DNA from: Alligator mississippiensis
Lineage: Eukaryota; Chordata; Crocodylia; Alligatoridae
Reading direction: 5' to 3'
DNA: 64,000 nt
NCBI RefSeq assembly: GCF_030867095.1
Contig: NC_081829.1
Coordinates: 51,395,036 to 51,459,035, forward strand
The position numbers and the translations under genes were made by a program. Position 1 is the first letter of the stretch. The number at the start of each line of letters is the position of its first letter. A model generated the notes under the pieces. The model worked only from the letters and a program-made list of their open reading frames with translations. It searched no databases and was not told where the DNA came from. Shown one piece after another: positions 22,794 to 34,799 of this stretch.

Positions 22794-23473
22794 TGTCAGC
22801 TGCTTATGGGCAGAGTCTGGGTAGCTTACAGCAGGGTATGTTTGGTCACGCTAGTTGAGCTGACCAGTTTTACTTTTGCTGCTGGCTTTGGCTAAAGACC
22901 CACAGTTCAGAGCTCTTGCCTCTGCTGCAGCCAGACTAGTAGATAATACCCAGAGGCCACCCCAGACTTGTTAGCAATGCAAAACAAACAAAATAAGTTA
23001 AACAAATAAGATAGTACTTAGCTGTCCTCCAGTGGTTCTTCCAGGCTTCAACTTCTGGTTGCCTCTTATCTTTCGAGGCTTTTCAGAGCCTGCAGGGTTG
23101 TTGTGCAACCAAGCAAATGATCAAGCAAACAAATAAACAAAGAGATAAGAGCCCTGCTCTGGGCTCTCCAGGTGGCTGCTTAATCCCTGGTAACTCTAGG
23201 CTCCAGGCAGCCTGCTCCCTGGCCAGATGCAGCCCCTTGAGGCTGCTTTCAATGTCTTTTATCCTTCCCACTCTGGGCTCACATGGCTAACCCTCTCTTA
23301 CTCCCCATACCTATGTCAGTTCCCTTGCTGACGGACTCACTACATCCCAGGACTTGGTTCCCCAGCCTCTGGTGAGTTCTCCCAGGTCTGGGGTGGGTGT
23401 GCAGAGATGCTTCTGGGGTGTGGAGCTGTTCAAACTCCCCCAAACCCCTAGTAACAGGGCAGGGTGTGTTACA
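22794..23473 (-). mobile_element. LTR-like insertion in the minus-strand CR1 (about 680 bp)
   Basis: The CR1 frame leaves at a tcatt word and resumes at attaatcatg with the expected residues (a Met-Ile-Asn to Asp-His-Lys-Met-Asn continuity), so the interval is an insertion. On the plus strand it starts tgtcagctg and ends gtgttaca. A TATA-like ataaaag (minus strand) lies near 23260. The TG/CA ends suggest a solo LTR. The target duplication is unclear (att/att, or tcatt/acatt if the end is placed differently). Confidence 0.55.
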
Positions 23474-24101
23474 TTAATCATGATCCCCCAAGTCTCTTTC
23501 AGGCATAGTGCTAGTGAGTTAAGTACTACCAAGGCTATAGGTGTGATGGGGAGTTTTCCTCCCGAGCTAGAGCACCTTGCATTTCTCTATATTGAAGGTC
23601 ATCAGGTGTGTATCCACCCACCTTGTGAGGCTATTCAGGTAAGCCTGAATCCCCAGCCTATCTTCCAGCACATTTCCCCATAGTTTGGTGTCATCCACAA
23701 ACTTAACCAATTTGTTTCTGACACCCGAATCCATGGTGTTAATGAATGTATTAAAGATTATTGTTCTGAGTACTGATCCCTGAGGGATGCCACTGATCAC
23801 CATATGCCATGTTGACTTAGTTCCATCAACAATCATTCTCTGGGTCTGACCATGGAGCCAGTTGCTGAGCCATTAGACCATAAGGTTGCCAATGTCACAG
23901 TTCCCCAGTTTTGCCATGAGGACATCATGGGAAACTAATCAAAGGCTTTTTTGAAATCTAAAAATATGACATCACCCCCCCCAATTCAGGTGATGCATTG
24001 CCTGGTCATAGAAGAAGAGGAGGTTGGTCAGGAATGATCTACCCGAAACAAAGCCATAGTGGCTGTTTCACAGAATGGTGCCTTCTCTCAGCCTGTTGAT
24101 G

Positions 24102-24488
24102 AATTCTTTCATGGGTGACTGGTGCCGCCTTATTCAGGTGGGGCACATACCCCCCTGCCCAGTGACCAGTCAGTGACTGGGGGGGAAGCCCCATGGCTAA
24201 TCTTACTGACAGGGGGGTCCCCCCATGGCTGATCCTGCCAACTGGGAGTGGTCCCCTGCAGCCAATTGTTAAACAGGCAAATGCTGCTGTGCCTGAAGTG
24301 GCTGCAGCCACTTCTGGGAGTGTCATGGCACTCCCCAGCCAGCACTTGCAGAGGGGCACTGGTGCTCCTGCCAGCCCCCCCACCCATCACCTAAGCGGTG
24401 AGCATGGACAGTCATGGGGTGTACCGGCACTCTCAGGGGCTGCACATGCACCCCCATGCACCTCCTACATTTCACCACTGGATTCTTT
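24102..24488 (+). mobile_element. hAT-like MITE (371 bp) with 8-bp target duplication
   Basis: The insertion at 24110-24480 interrupts CR1. The flanks are aattcttt (24102-24109) and gattcttt (24481-24488), matching at 7 of 8 bases, the duplication length of hAT elements. The termini, catgggtgactgg and (complement) cagtggtgaaatg, form a short imperfect inverted repeat. GC-rich interior, no transposase. A relative lies at 48293-48473. Confidence 0.75.
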
Positions 24489-25221
24489 GGTAATTTTTAC
24501 CAAGATGTTCCCAGGGATTGAGGTCAAACTGATTGGCTGTAGTTCCCTGGATCTTCCTTCCTTCCTTTCTTGAAGATAGGCACCATGTTGACCCTCTTCC
24601 AGTCTTACAAACCTCTCCTTAGTGCGATGCGTTCTAAAATACTAATGCCAGTGGTTGAGCTGTAATGTTGGCCAACTCTTTTAGCACTCTTGGTTGTATT
24701 CCATCAGGGCCTGCTGACTTGTAGATGTCCAGCCTCTCAAGGTGTTCCCTCACAAGGCCTTCACCAAATGTAGGCATATGGTCACCCATACCTTTGTAGT
24801 TTTGTGTCCTGCCAAATGGGATGATCCCCTTGGGCTAGTGGAAAACTGATGCAAAGTAATCATTGAGAAGATTAGCTTTTTTCTTGAGTGTTGGTTGTCA
24901 GCTGCCCCATTTGATTCAGGAGGGGTCCAGTGCTGCCCTTATTTTTCTCTCAACTTCCTATGTATCTGAAGCACTTAGTGTTGTCCTTGATTCCCATAGC
25001 AAGCTGGAGCTCGGTGTTGGCCTTAGCATTTCTGGTGCACTCCCTACACGTGCTTGACAGTGATGCATAATCCTCCTTAGAGGTGTTACCCATCTTCCAA
25101 CACTTTTAAGATTGAGGAGGTCTGTGAGTTCTCTTTTTAGCCAAGGGGGTTTACCAGCCTTTTTACTACTTTTCCTACCGGCTGGAAGGCACTTCCCTTA
25201 TGCATTCAGGATTACTCCCTT

Positions 25222-25587
25222 TGTGGCAGAAGGCCACCTCTGTTTCTTCCCAAAAATTCTGCTCTGTGACAAATGGGTTAGTATGGGCCTTGCAGAGAGT
25301 ACACATCTTACCCTATCTCTTTAGGTAACCTGAGCTGGATACATTCCTGAGGGAGGGGGGAAACATCCTCCCTCTGCCTACACAACTGGCATCACATACC
25401 TGGGTGAGGGGCTTGGGCTCCCTGGTGAGCTAGAGACTGCCAGTCTGCCCAGCAACCAGTGATGCATTTCAAATTGGTTGGCTGACAGCCAACAGATGCT
25501 GGCCTCCATTGGACCAGGTAAATGAGGTCATAAGGGCTATATAAGTTAAGAACTGCCCAGGAGGAGGAGGCAGCAGCCATGAGGAAG

Positions 25588-25652
<65 letters not shown>

Positions 25653-25706
25653 AAGAAAGAAAGAAAGAAGAGCTGGACCATCTGAAACTTGCTCTCTCTC
25701 TCTCAA
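25222..25706 (+). mobile_element. Dispersed TATA-containing repeat, copy B (LTR-like)
   Basis: Inverted partner of 13063-13486. It starts TGTGGCAGAAGGCC at the point where the CR1 ends and carries a TATA box (ctatataag, about 25537-25545) and a CT tract at its right edge. A polyA signal (ccaataaag) lies further on at about 25917, so a longer LTR reaching 25948 (ctaaca) is possible, but copy A does not share that part. Confidence 0.6.
25592..25672 (+). repeat. (GA)n then (GAAA)n microsatellite
   Basis: A pure GA run followed by GAAA units inside copy B. Copy A has only a short CT/GA tract at the same place, so the long run is an expansion in this copy. Confidence 0.95.
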
Positions 25707-26289
25707 CTCATGATCAATGAACTGCCTGCCTCTAGAGGGAATCTCCACCTGCCCCTGGATGACACTTCTTAGTAAGCTACCTGAGATCTAACTAGATAAA
25801 TAGCTTGCAGTAACTCAGATGCATGATCAAAGGCTACTTCAGCCACTCTGTTTGCTCTATGGGATTTCTCTGATACTGCTCAACTCTGCACCCTATTCCA
25901 ACCCTATTTCTTGTAACCAATAAAGTTCTCCTTTGTACCTAACATGGGAGACTGATTGGGAGTGGATCTAGATTATGCCTTGGGGTCCCTTTTGTTCAGC
26001 TGACTAAGGGAGACCACTACTTGTGCTTCCAACTGAGGGAAACACCCCAAGTTCTTGAGGTGAATCAAGTACCCTTGAGGGCTACTAGGCCTGTGTTTTC
26101 CACAGGGAACAATTCCAGGATCAAGCCCACCCCTGAGTGGTGGCAGCTGTACACCCAGGCTGGTGGATGTGCTCCAGGAAGGGGGTCAGTCAGACATGAG
26201 GCACCCCCAGGGAGGCACTCAGAGCCTGGAAGGTGGAAGGTGGTTGGGCGTAGTGAGGTGGGTGGCTCAGCACATGAGAATCCCCTGCT

Positions 26290-26680
26290 GGACCACCACA
26301 GTATCCAGGTAGTCTTGTATTTATAATTTTGTCTGTAAATGGTGTTTTGACTATTGAGACTGTGTGCTCTGCTCATTTGCTCAGGAGTAGGATAGTATTG
26401 GGGTTGGGTTTTCTGACTCCTTCCTTCCCATTGGTGCCACTCCAAAGTTCCAGGTCATGGCTGACTCTGGCATTGAAGTCACCAAGGAGAAAATGATCTT
26501 GTTCTCTTTGGGAGTATTAGGATGGCCAAGATTGGAATAGAATTGTTTTTGGTATCAACATTATTATTGTGAATTGGAGCATACACATGCACGACAGTGG
26601 TGTACTGGTTGTTACTGAGCTGATAATGGAGGGTCATAAGAGGATCATGGTTCATAGGGAGCCCCAAGAATCAGATTGAT
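26290..26680 (-). pseudogene. RTE-like LINE endonuclease fragment
   Basis: On the minus strand, translation in joined frames gives an AP-endonuclease segment: a Leu-Met-Thr-Leu start, a Val-Tyr-Ala-Pro block (about 26585), the diagnostic Gly-Asp-Phe-Asn-Ala-Arg-Val block (about 26465), and a downstream Thr-x-Phe/Phe-Thr-Asp segment. It resembles the endonuclease of the LINE family whose RT is seen at 13.9 and 47.1 kb. One frameshift lies just before the Gly-Asp-Phe-Asn block. Nicking of target DNA would be its role. The copy is dead. Confidence 0.6.
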
Positions 26681-27400
26681 TATCTGATAATTGATAGTGA
26701 AACTTATGCTGTGATTGTGCTTGTCCTAAGCTGGTTTCTCCTTCCAGAAGAAGGTACAGCTTCTACCCTCTTCCATGAGCTGACCCTCATCTAGTCATCT
26801 TGTCTCATTCAGATGTTAACCTCACTGGTTCTTTGAAGATGGTGGCAGTTCTTCCCTGTCATTCATTGTCTTGGTTGTTCATCAAGGTGAGCATGTTATA
26901 TGTTGCAAAAATCATTGTCTTCCTATAATATTTTTGATTGTAGAAAGAAAGATCCTGCTGGAGAAAGTTATCAAGCCAGGAACACCTTTTCTAGCTCCTT
27001 CCCTATGTAGGGTGAGCAGAGGGGATCCTGAATAGTATCACTAAGTCACAGTAGTAGCTGCCTTGTAGTAGCACTCGTGTCTCAGCACAGGTGCAGCACA
27101 ACCATCAAGTTGCCACCACCTGTGTGCAGATTTGTGGCTGAAAACATCTGGCTTCGCTGGTCTTCTCTCTGTCACCACAGGCCCATTGCTTCAGGGCTTT
27201 TGAAGGTTGGTACAGGAGTGTGTTGTTTCTTGCAGTAGAAGCTTTTGTGTGACTTAATTTAATGTGAGGAAGTTGATGCATGGAAATAACAATCACATGA
27301 TCTTAACAAGGTGGAGATCTGGGCCCAGTGGCAAGGGAGAATCCTAGACAATAGGAGAGTTCAATATTGCTGCTATATTATTATGTCTTTTCAGTAATTG
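26681..27400 (-). other. Probable 5' region of the same LINE
   Basis: No clear domain, but the sequence lies directly upstream (minus strand) of the endonuclease fragment and lacks other repeat ends. I infer a LINE 5' part, with low confidence. Confidence 0.3.
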
Positions 27401-29750
27401 AGATCCTGACATTTTCTGACTGATTCACTGTTGAGTAGTCTAGAGGGCAGTTCTGGATTGGTTGGGAGCAGCTTGAGGGTACAACTTTGGGTGCCCTTGA
27501 TAGGTTGGGTAAGTGTTTGGTGCTGTGTCTCAGGGGGATGTATCCTTGGCATATGGGGAATGGGGTGGAGCAACTAGGTCTTTGTTCTGGGGCTTGGGAT
27601 GCTTTGGGGAGCTTCTTACTGGGTTGGGTTATGGCTTGAGTTTTGCCTAGTGTTTAGGTGGGATAAGGGGACTTGGCTTGATTTGGTACAGCCTTGGGCA
27701 ATGGGGGGGAGAAGGGGTAACTTGTTTTGGGGAAGGTCTGGACTAGTAGGGTACAGCTAGAGAGTAAGAAGGTGGAGCCTGCCTTGGTTTGGTTCATACT
27801 TGGGCATTAGCATGTATGTGGTTTTTGTTTGGCCTTATGTTCTTGCATAAAGAAGTGGAACTAGCTTCATTGGAAGCATCCTGCTTGGGGTGGGGCTGGT
27901 GTTAATGTAGCCTCTGGTCTGAGCTGTGGGGTTTGGAGCCCTTCATTGGATGCAGTTTATATGTTTACAGAAGTATTCTACATGGATTTTGGTCTGGAGT
28001 TCAGACATGGATGGGTGTCTTGGCTGGGTTGGTTGTGGTTGGATTGTGGGAATCTTGCTTTGTTGTCTGCCACTTGGGGTGTTCTGGATTGGTAGAGTGA
28101 AAATTGGGCAGCTCTGGTTTGTTTGAGTACAGAATGGGAGTTTCTGCAGGGTGGGACTAAACTTAATTGAGTTCAGTCTTGGACTTGAAATAGGTGGAAT
28201 GTTATAGCCTATTCTATGTAGCTTGGGTGTTGTGAAGGGGCAGGGGCACTCCTTTGGTGCAATTTTATGGTTTAAATGGGGGTACATAGTTCACTTGATA
28301 AGTGTAGCTTTTGGTTTGGAGTAAGAGGAATTGGCCGAGGCCTAGGGTCCCTAGTATTAGGGGTTGGGGAACAGATGAATCTCAGCTGGGTTGGAGCAAC
28401 TGCAAGGGGAGGGCAATGCTTGATTTGGATAGCTGCAGTGTAGGGGATATGGTGGCATAGCTCATTATGTCTTGGATGTAGTAAGCAGGAGGCAGGGGCA
28501 GCTTCTTCTTGGTGGGGGTGGGCTGGGTCAGGGCTGGCCTGGGCTTGGTTGGATGGCTCCACCCCTCCTTGTGTCACTGCCACTGCCACCGCCTGCCCAC
28601 TCCAACCCTACCTGCTCTGAGCCCATTCTTGGCCCAGGCCTCCACCAGGAAGAGGCTTGGGCCATCCCTGCCAGGAGTGCAGAACCTTTTTGGGCTCAGC
28701 TGTCCAAGGTGGTTGGCAGCAGCAGTGATGGGAGGGGTGGCTATGGGAGGGTGCAGCTAAAGTGAATTTTGGGGTGGCTATAGCCCCCAAGCTCCCCCAG
28801 TGCTGCCCCCTGGCAGGAGGTCTGATTACATAGGGTGTATCCTAGGTACTATGGCATAGAAAGTTGTATTAAGGTTAGGAGAGGTAGTTTAGCCTAAGTT
28901 ATGCCTTAGGGTTTGAGAGAGGAGCCTTGGCTTAGTTGGGTAAAATCATAATGCACCTGCATGTATCTTGCATCATCATGATACAAGATGTGGGTGGGGT
29001 CAGCATGGGTTAGAAGCAGTCTAGGGATTCAGGGGTATTCCTTTCTGGGTGGAAATTGTTTGTGTGCTGTTGATAGCTATAGCCTGGGGATTTGGAGAAA
29101 GGAGGTGTGGGGGGCATGCCTTGCCTTGGTTTGGTGTGGCCTGGGGTAGAGGTAAGCTAAATTAATTAGGAGAAATGTACATTGGTTTAGTACTACATGC
29201 TGGGTCTGTGATTTGGTTTAATTAAGGGTTTGGGGCAGCTGGTTTTTATATGGCCTTGTGTTCTGGAAAGAGAAGGGGACCTGAGTGGGTTGGTTGCTGC
29301 TTGCAGTGAGGGGGGTGGAGGTGATTTGGTTGGTGAGTTAGGGAGAATTGCAGACCTGGATTCATTGGATGCACTTTGGATGTTTGGGGGAGTGCTCTTT
29401 TATGGATTTGTCTTGTATTCACCTGGGTAAGGGTGGCCTAGCTTGATTGGCTCCAGCTGGATAGTGGGCCCCTTGATAGTTCAGTTGTTGCCTATGGCTT
29501 GGAATAAGTGGAGGATTCTAGCTTGTTGTACACAACCTCTGTGTGTGTGTTCAGGTGCGAGGGGTTGATTTACTTAGGTGTATTTTGAGATTTCAGGAAG
29601 GGGGAAAGTGGCCTGGTATCTTGAGTTCTAGCCTTCAGTTGGGGGTTTGGCTAGGGTCCCAAGTATCAAGGATTAGGGGGAGACTTTCAGTTTGGTTGGG
29701 TGGTGGTTAACTTGAAGGGCTGAGGTCTTGGAGTTAGTATGGGGTAGCCA
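27401..29750 (+). repeat. G+T-rich degenerate tandem repeat domain
   Basis: The plus strand is strongly enriched in G and T, and a loose unit of about 45-75 bp recurs: cttggtttggttnnag, then a Leu-like ctgggg/tttggg stretch, then ggaggngg. Examples start near 27676, 27736, 27782, 27872, 27941, 28440, 29101 and 29340. A C-rich segment (28555-28810) interrupts it. It looks like an ancient satellite. No protein is supported. Confidence 0.5.
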
Positions 29751-31250
29751 GGTATGATTTAGGATATGATTGGGTAGAAAGCTGACAAGGTAAGGAAAGG
29801 GGCATTGTAGGTAATCAGGCACACCTCCTGACCATCTCTTTGTACAACAACCTTCAAAGCAACTAGTCTGCCAACTGGGTGATGAGGGTCCCCAGTATTG
29901 CACAAACCTGTGATTTTACTTACAACACAAAATTTTGTGGGCTATGAACAGTCTCAAGTTTTGCCTGAAGGGCTCCTTGGCTATATTGGATGACTTGCAG
30001 TACATTTGTCCTTGGCTTGTAAGCTGTCCTCCATCTTTGTTTTATAAATATATAGGTCCACATTTCTCTTTTGTCTCCAGATTCTTTATACTTTGTAAGT
30101 TTTCATTCGGTGCTAACTTTTGCCTTTTTGGCAAGCCAGCTTCCTTCATTTTAAAGTGGCTAGAAGCCGAGGATGCATTTCTGCCAGGACCAGTTTTGAT
30201 CCTGTAATAAAATATGTCCTCGGATTGGCATGTAAACACATTGCCTTTCCAATTGGGGTTTAGCAAGGCTCAAATGCACTACCACTTTTCTGCTATTAAT
30301 TCAATAATGCAATCCTGGAACAACTGTTCAGATTCATTTCACAATGTCCTAGGGCAAACTGATAACTCTTTTTGTTGTGGGACAAACCCTAAACAGGTTA
30401 ATGGGATAACAGACATAGATGTCTGAACAATTTCACTTTTTCCTGAGAGAAAATGGTTTGTCCTGGGACAAATGCAATATTTGTTTGTAGCCTGAAGCTT
30501 ATTAAAATTTTCCATAGACTATATACTACTTGAGGAAACATTTATCACTGAAGAGAGATTAGTAAGCTTAAGTTATAGTAAATGAGGAATTATTAAAATA
30601 TTTCAAGCATATACCCCGTTTTGGTTTCTAATTTTTTGTGGTTTATTCATTATTGTAATATATATAAATCAACTCCCAGGAAACCAAAATGCATTTTAGC
30701 CCTTCACGGCTGAGTTTCTCGGCTAGAAGGAAATCCCAGTTCAGGAAGAAAAACATATTAATAATTTGCCAAAATTGTTGAATCTGTTATGGTAGAAATA
30801 AGTGCATTTTGTGTTAAACTCCAATAAGGATTATCTTCTTTTTGACAGGTAACATGCCTAACTATATACATAATTTTAATCAGTTGAGTGCTTTCCACTG
30901 AAGGCTCTAGATCAGGCCTTAAAACATTTCTTTGCATATCAGGTAAGGAATACCTACATAACTACCAGGGTAGACTTGTGAATGCAGCTTGTTATGCTTA
31001 CTTAGTTTCCTGCATAATTTATGCCCTATAATGTATCCGTTGCTTGCTCCACCCCCTCCCCTTGACTGATTCTTATATGAAAGAAAACAATGAAACAGCC
31101 AGCAATAAGTCTATAAAGAAGACAGAACACAATTTTTCTAATAGTAAAGGTACAAAGGCAAAAATTAGCCTGTACTCTCTTTATCTATCATAACACCCCT
31201 ATACAAAATACAGGTGAAGTTTTGACCAGTAAATAAGTGGAAAAATCTTC
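29751..31250. other. AT-rich stretch without recognised features
   Basis: A few short frames only. Nothing recognised. Confidence 0.5.
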
Positions 31251-31255
31251 ATTGA

Positions 31256-31400
31256 GCATTAGAACATAAATGCCATACTGGGTCAGACCAATGGTGGGAG
31301 AAGTGGATGCTAGAGGGAGAGCACTGAACTGGATAGCTCCAGCATGTTCTATCCCCTATCCGTTATTCCCCTTGATATCCACCCTTATTGGGTTAGAGAT
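31256..31400 (+). mobile_element. Old interspersed repeat with catactgggtcagacc motif
   Basis: The string tagaacataaatgccatactgggtcagaccaatgg matches, from memory, the start of a high-copy repeat seen in turtles and crocodilians. The exact family (CR1-related or SINE) is not resolved. Only the first 50 bp or so is clear. Confidence 0.45.
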
Positions 31401-33340
31401 GGCAAAGGAAACATCTCCAAACATTCTGCTGAACAGACTTCAATGAGACTGAAATTTGGTTATAACTAAGTTACTTCTGTTACAAAAGCACTCTTTAATT
31501 TGAGTATCTAAGTTCAGGAGCCTAATTGAATCTCAACTCTATTGGAAATGAACACAGAAAGAACTAAATAATATTCCAGGCTGCAAGACATAGAAAACTT
31601 TCTGATAACTTTCTTTTAAAGCATTATTGATATCCCTGTGCCTCCAGTATTGATGCATATACATATAGCTATACCACTAACCATAAGACAGTCAAAACTA
31701 TTCTTAAAACTCATCATGTGACCTATATCCATCTGTGTTGAGCCTGAAGAACAGGCTATTTTAACTGCAGGCTTCCTATTTTGTTTAGGTTTTGTTCTAT
31801 GTATGGATAACATAACTAACATAAATATAAATCTTTATGTGGTATAACAACATAAGATAAATCAGCTTAAGAAAGTGGCTGGAAGGGTACCTCTTTTGTG
31901 TGTCAGGATGGAGCCTGCCCAGGAACCTTTGGTTCTCAAACACCTCTCAAAGCTGAACAATAGCACTAATCTGCCACTAGTTAATATGGTCAGAACCCTG
32001 AAAAGGTGGAGCTTTTCAGTGGTCCAGAACTTTAGGATAACAGATCCTAAATAACAGTATTTTCTTCCAGAGGCAAATGTTTTTAAAATCTTCCTGGATA
32101 TTAAGATATTTGAAAACCCAGCAAAGAATCAAGCTAAGGGAGTGATCTATTAAATAGTCTCCATTCAAATTGGAATATTGAAATGATGCTTAGGGACATG
32201 TTTAGAACTGGTTGGGTTGGAGATTTTTCTCATGTGCTTACATATGTCTTAAATTTTGATCTAAGAAAAGTGGTCTATAAAAATGGTCTGAAATGGAGCT
32301 TGGAAGATGCACTATGAATTACAGGATGCTCATATAACTATTGTGTACTATTCAGCTGAAAGAATTCAAATCACAGTGGTTATACTAGATCAGTTGTTTT
32401 CTTCCACAACCTGCCATTTTGTAATGATGCCCTTACCAGAACTTGTTTGTTTGTTTTTAAATACTACCAGGTTGTTGCTACTACCTTTTGCATGCTTATT
32501 ACCTTCCTGTTGTACCTCATCATGTACTAGGTTATAAACATGCTGGGGAAAGGGCTACTATTTAATTCTTTGTGTATGGTAAACCTCGCATGATGGGGTC
32601 CTCATCTCTGGTTCTAGTGCAGTAGTGTATATAGTCTCCCAATAATGAATTGTTCCAAACAACTGCATTGTCAAGTTAAAATCAATTATTTGCAAGTCTT
32701 AAGGAGTCTCCTCCTTTTCTTAAAGAATCCCCGCCCCCAGTATGTAGATCCTTTGAGTTGCCTTATTGATTTCATTTAATTAATTGCATGAGAAGTGGCT
32801 TGCAAAAGTGAGGCTAATCATGGCTCTTCCTAGCTAGCATGTCTGTTTTCAATTATTCCAGCTTATTTTATAAAACATATGACACTGTAGAGGTACTGTA
32901 CCTCATTATTGCTATTGTGGTTAGTAATATAGAATCTGATTGATTATATGATTGTATGAAAAACAAATGAAAACTTCAGTCTGTCTCATTAACACTAATG
33001 AGAAAACATACTTCAGCTCTACTACGTGTACTCCACAACTATTTCAGGTAATAGAATTTCTGTAACTTTCATCTTTGCCCCTCATTCCTTTCCAGGAAAA
33101 AGACTCTTTTACTAAGTTATCTGCTACTCTAGACTGCAGGATCTGGACCTTTAGTTATTCAATAGAAAGTGTGAACCTAGAATTGCCAGCTCTGCAAATT
33201 ACCTCCTAATTTTGTCATGTGAGTTCCTGTTGGCTTTTTGTATGTAAAAGCAATGAAAACTCTTAAAGATGGACAGAAGATATTATATTTTAAATTCTTA
33301 TCAATAAAATTCCTGAAACACTTTCTTAGTTCCCAATTTA
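31401..33340. other. AT-rich stretch without recognised features
   Basis: Unique-looking DNA. No domain, RNA gene or repeat end seen. Confidence 0.5.
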
Positions 33341-33349
33341 GGTTAATTA

Positions 33350-33660
33350 AATGAAATAATAATCGATAGCACCCCCCCTAAAGCCTGCCTGCCTGGGGCT
33401 GCGGTGCTTGTGGCTGCCGGGAGAGGGGGGGCGGGGGGAGTGGGAGTGCCGCTGCCATGGATGGAAGCACCAGTGCCTCCTGCAGCCCAGGGACTGCTCC
33501 ACCCACTGACAGTTCTCCCTCCCCTCCCCACCAATGGAGGGTCAGCTAAGTTTGGGGGTGTGCATGACACAGGGGTTTAAAGGGCCCTAAATTAAAGGGG
33601 TGTTTTTGAAAACCCAGCACTTCAATTTAGGGCCCCTATTTTGTCTACACGTGCCCTTGC
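33350..33660. repeat. GC-rich short element with terminal hairpin
   Basis: A GC-rich patch (poly-C at 33371, G-rich at 33424) ends in an imperfect hairpin: aagggccctaaattaaa at about 33579 and its near complement ttcaatttagggcccct at about 33630. Likely a degraded non-autonomous DNA element. Confidence 0.4.
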
Positions 33661-34139
33661 ATATTTTGATTAATCTGTTATATATTTTTCTGTGAGAAGT
33701 TACTGAAATGCTTAAGAAAAAGTTCTTATCTCACCAAATCCTAAGGTTACCTTAGGTTTTTGTAACACAGACTTCAACGTGAAACATTTATGCAAGTTGG
33801 AGAATATTGGCTGATTGATTCTCTTACAGCATTGCTTAGCATTTTTTATGTAAGCTTTGTTACCACAAAAGATTTTCCATGAATCTCAGTAGGTTAACAG
33901 CAAACTCACTCTGTTACTTTTCTTTAAAAAAAATAAAAGAATTAAAATAAATGTGAGAAGAAGTGCAAGAGACATTTAAGAAAACACAACTTTCTTTTTG
34001 CAAAGTTTCCAAAACAAGTTTCCAAAAAAAAATTCAACGAAGTAAATTGAATTGTAATACTACTACTAATTGAATAGAATAGCTAAGCTAAGCTAAATCC
34101 TAATCACTCCTTTATAACAAGGAAAGGGAGCAGGCAGGT

Positions 34140-34546
34140 CTCAGTTGTAGCATTCCACGCAGTCGCTGACAGGGAACAAGCTGCAAAAGGCACAGAAGGG
34201 CTGGAAACAGAAGCTTTTATGCTTTTTTTAGTCCCACCCCCACAGACGCTGCCATTATAAAGGTAGCCAGGGAGAAATCCTTCTCATTGGTTACCTACAG
34301 ACATCATTCTTCCCCCCCCCCAGTCCCTCCCCTCCCACTCTGTCCCTCCCCTGCTCCTCCTCCCTCTTCTAATTGCCTGAGAATGACTGACATGGGTCCT
34401 AAGCATCCAAAATGGATGTGAAGCACTTTGAATGCCCCTGACCCACTCCTGATACCATTGCTGGGTTCTCACTTCAATACAGAAGTGCTGCTTCGGACAC
34501 CGAAGCATCCAAAGATTCTCTGGATCTGAAGAGTCACACAGCCCTA
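34140..34546 (-). mobile_element. Non-autonomous element related to the 3.4 kb palindromic block
   Basis: Read on the minus strand, the edge at 34546 is TAGGGCTGTGTGACTC, close to the TAGGCCTGTGC edge at 3371, followed by mirrored ttcggatgc/gcatcc words as arms. A poly-C run lies at 34311-34321. The inner boundary is uncertain. No coding capacity. Confidence 0.45.
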
Positions 34547-34734
34547 CGGTATAGTAGCGTAGTTTACTTTCATTTCTGTTTGTCTGTGAACCCTCTGAAA
34601 TATAGTGTTCCAGATCTAGTTCCCTAAAATTTTGCCAGTTGCAGCTCAGCTGCCATGTACTGTATGCAGTAAAGTGGACTGGAACTTTTTTTTTAAGATA
34701 CCAAATCAAACCTCCACTGAAAAACTTGGGGAAA

Positions 34735-34756
34735 AAACAAACAAACAAACAAACTC
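34735..34756 (+). repeat. (AAAC)n microsatellite
   Basis: Five tandem aaac units. Simple repeat. Confidence 0.9.
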
Positions 34757-34799
34757 TTACATTTCCATGCCTGGACATCCCTTACAAGCAATACTTCCC

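Larger units (their letters stand above)
22141..25190 (-). pseudogene. CR1 LINE, minus strand, ORF2 to 3' end, with two insertions
   Basis: The 3' end is at about 22145 (antisense of the CR1 end: atagacattagggctggaaggg). Going upstream on the minus strand: the 22227-22700 frame has the Arg-Pro-Gln-Leu-Glu-Tyr-Cys and Gly-Asp-Leu-Val-Ala blocks; 23567-23836 has RT with Phe-Val-Asp-Asp in place of Phe-Ala-Asp-Asp; about 24560-24760 has Pro-Asp-Gly-Ile-Gln-Pro-Arg-Val-Leu; 24860-24960 has Leu-Leu-Asn-Asp-Tyr-Phe-Ala-Ser; about 25140 has Pro-Pro-Trp-Leu. Two insertions (22794-23473 and 24110-24480) break it. Many other stops and shifts are present. Confidence 0.85.
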
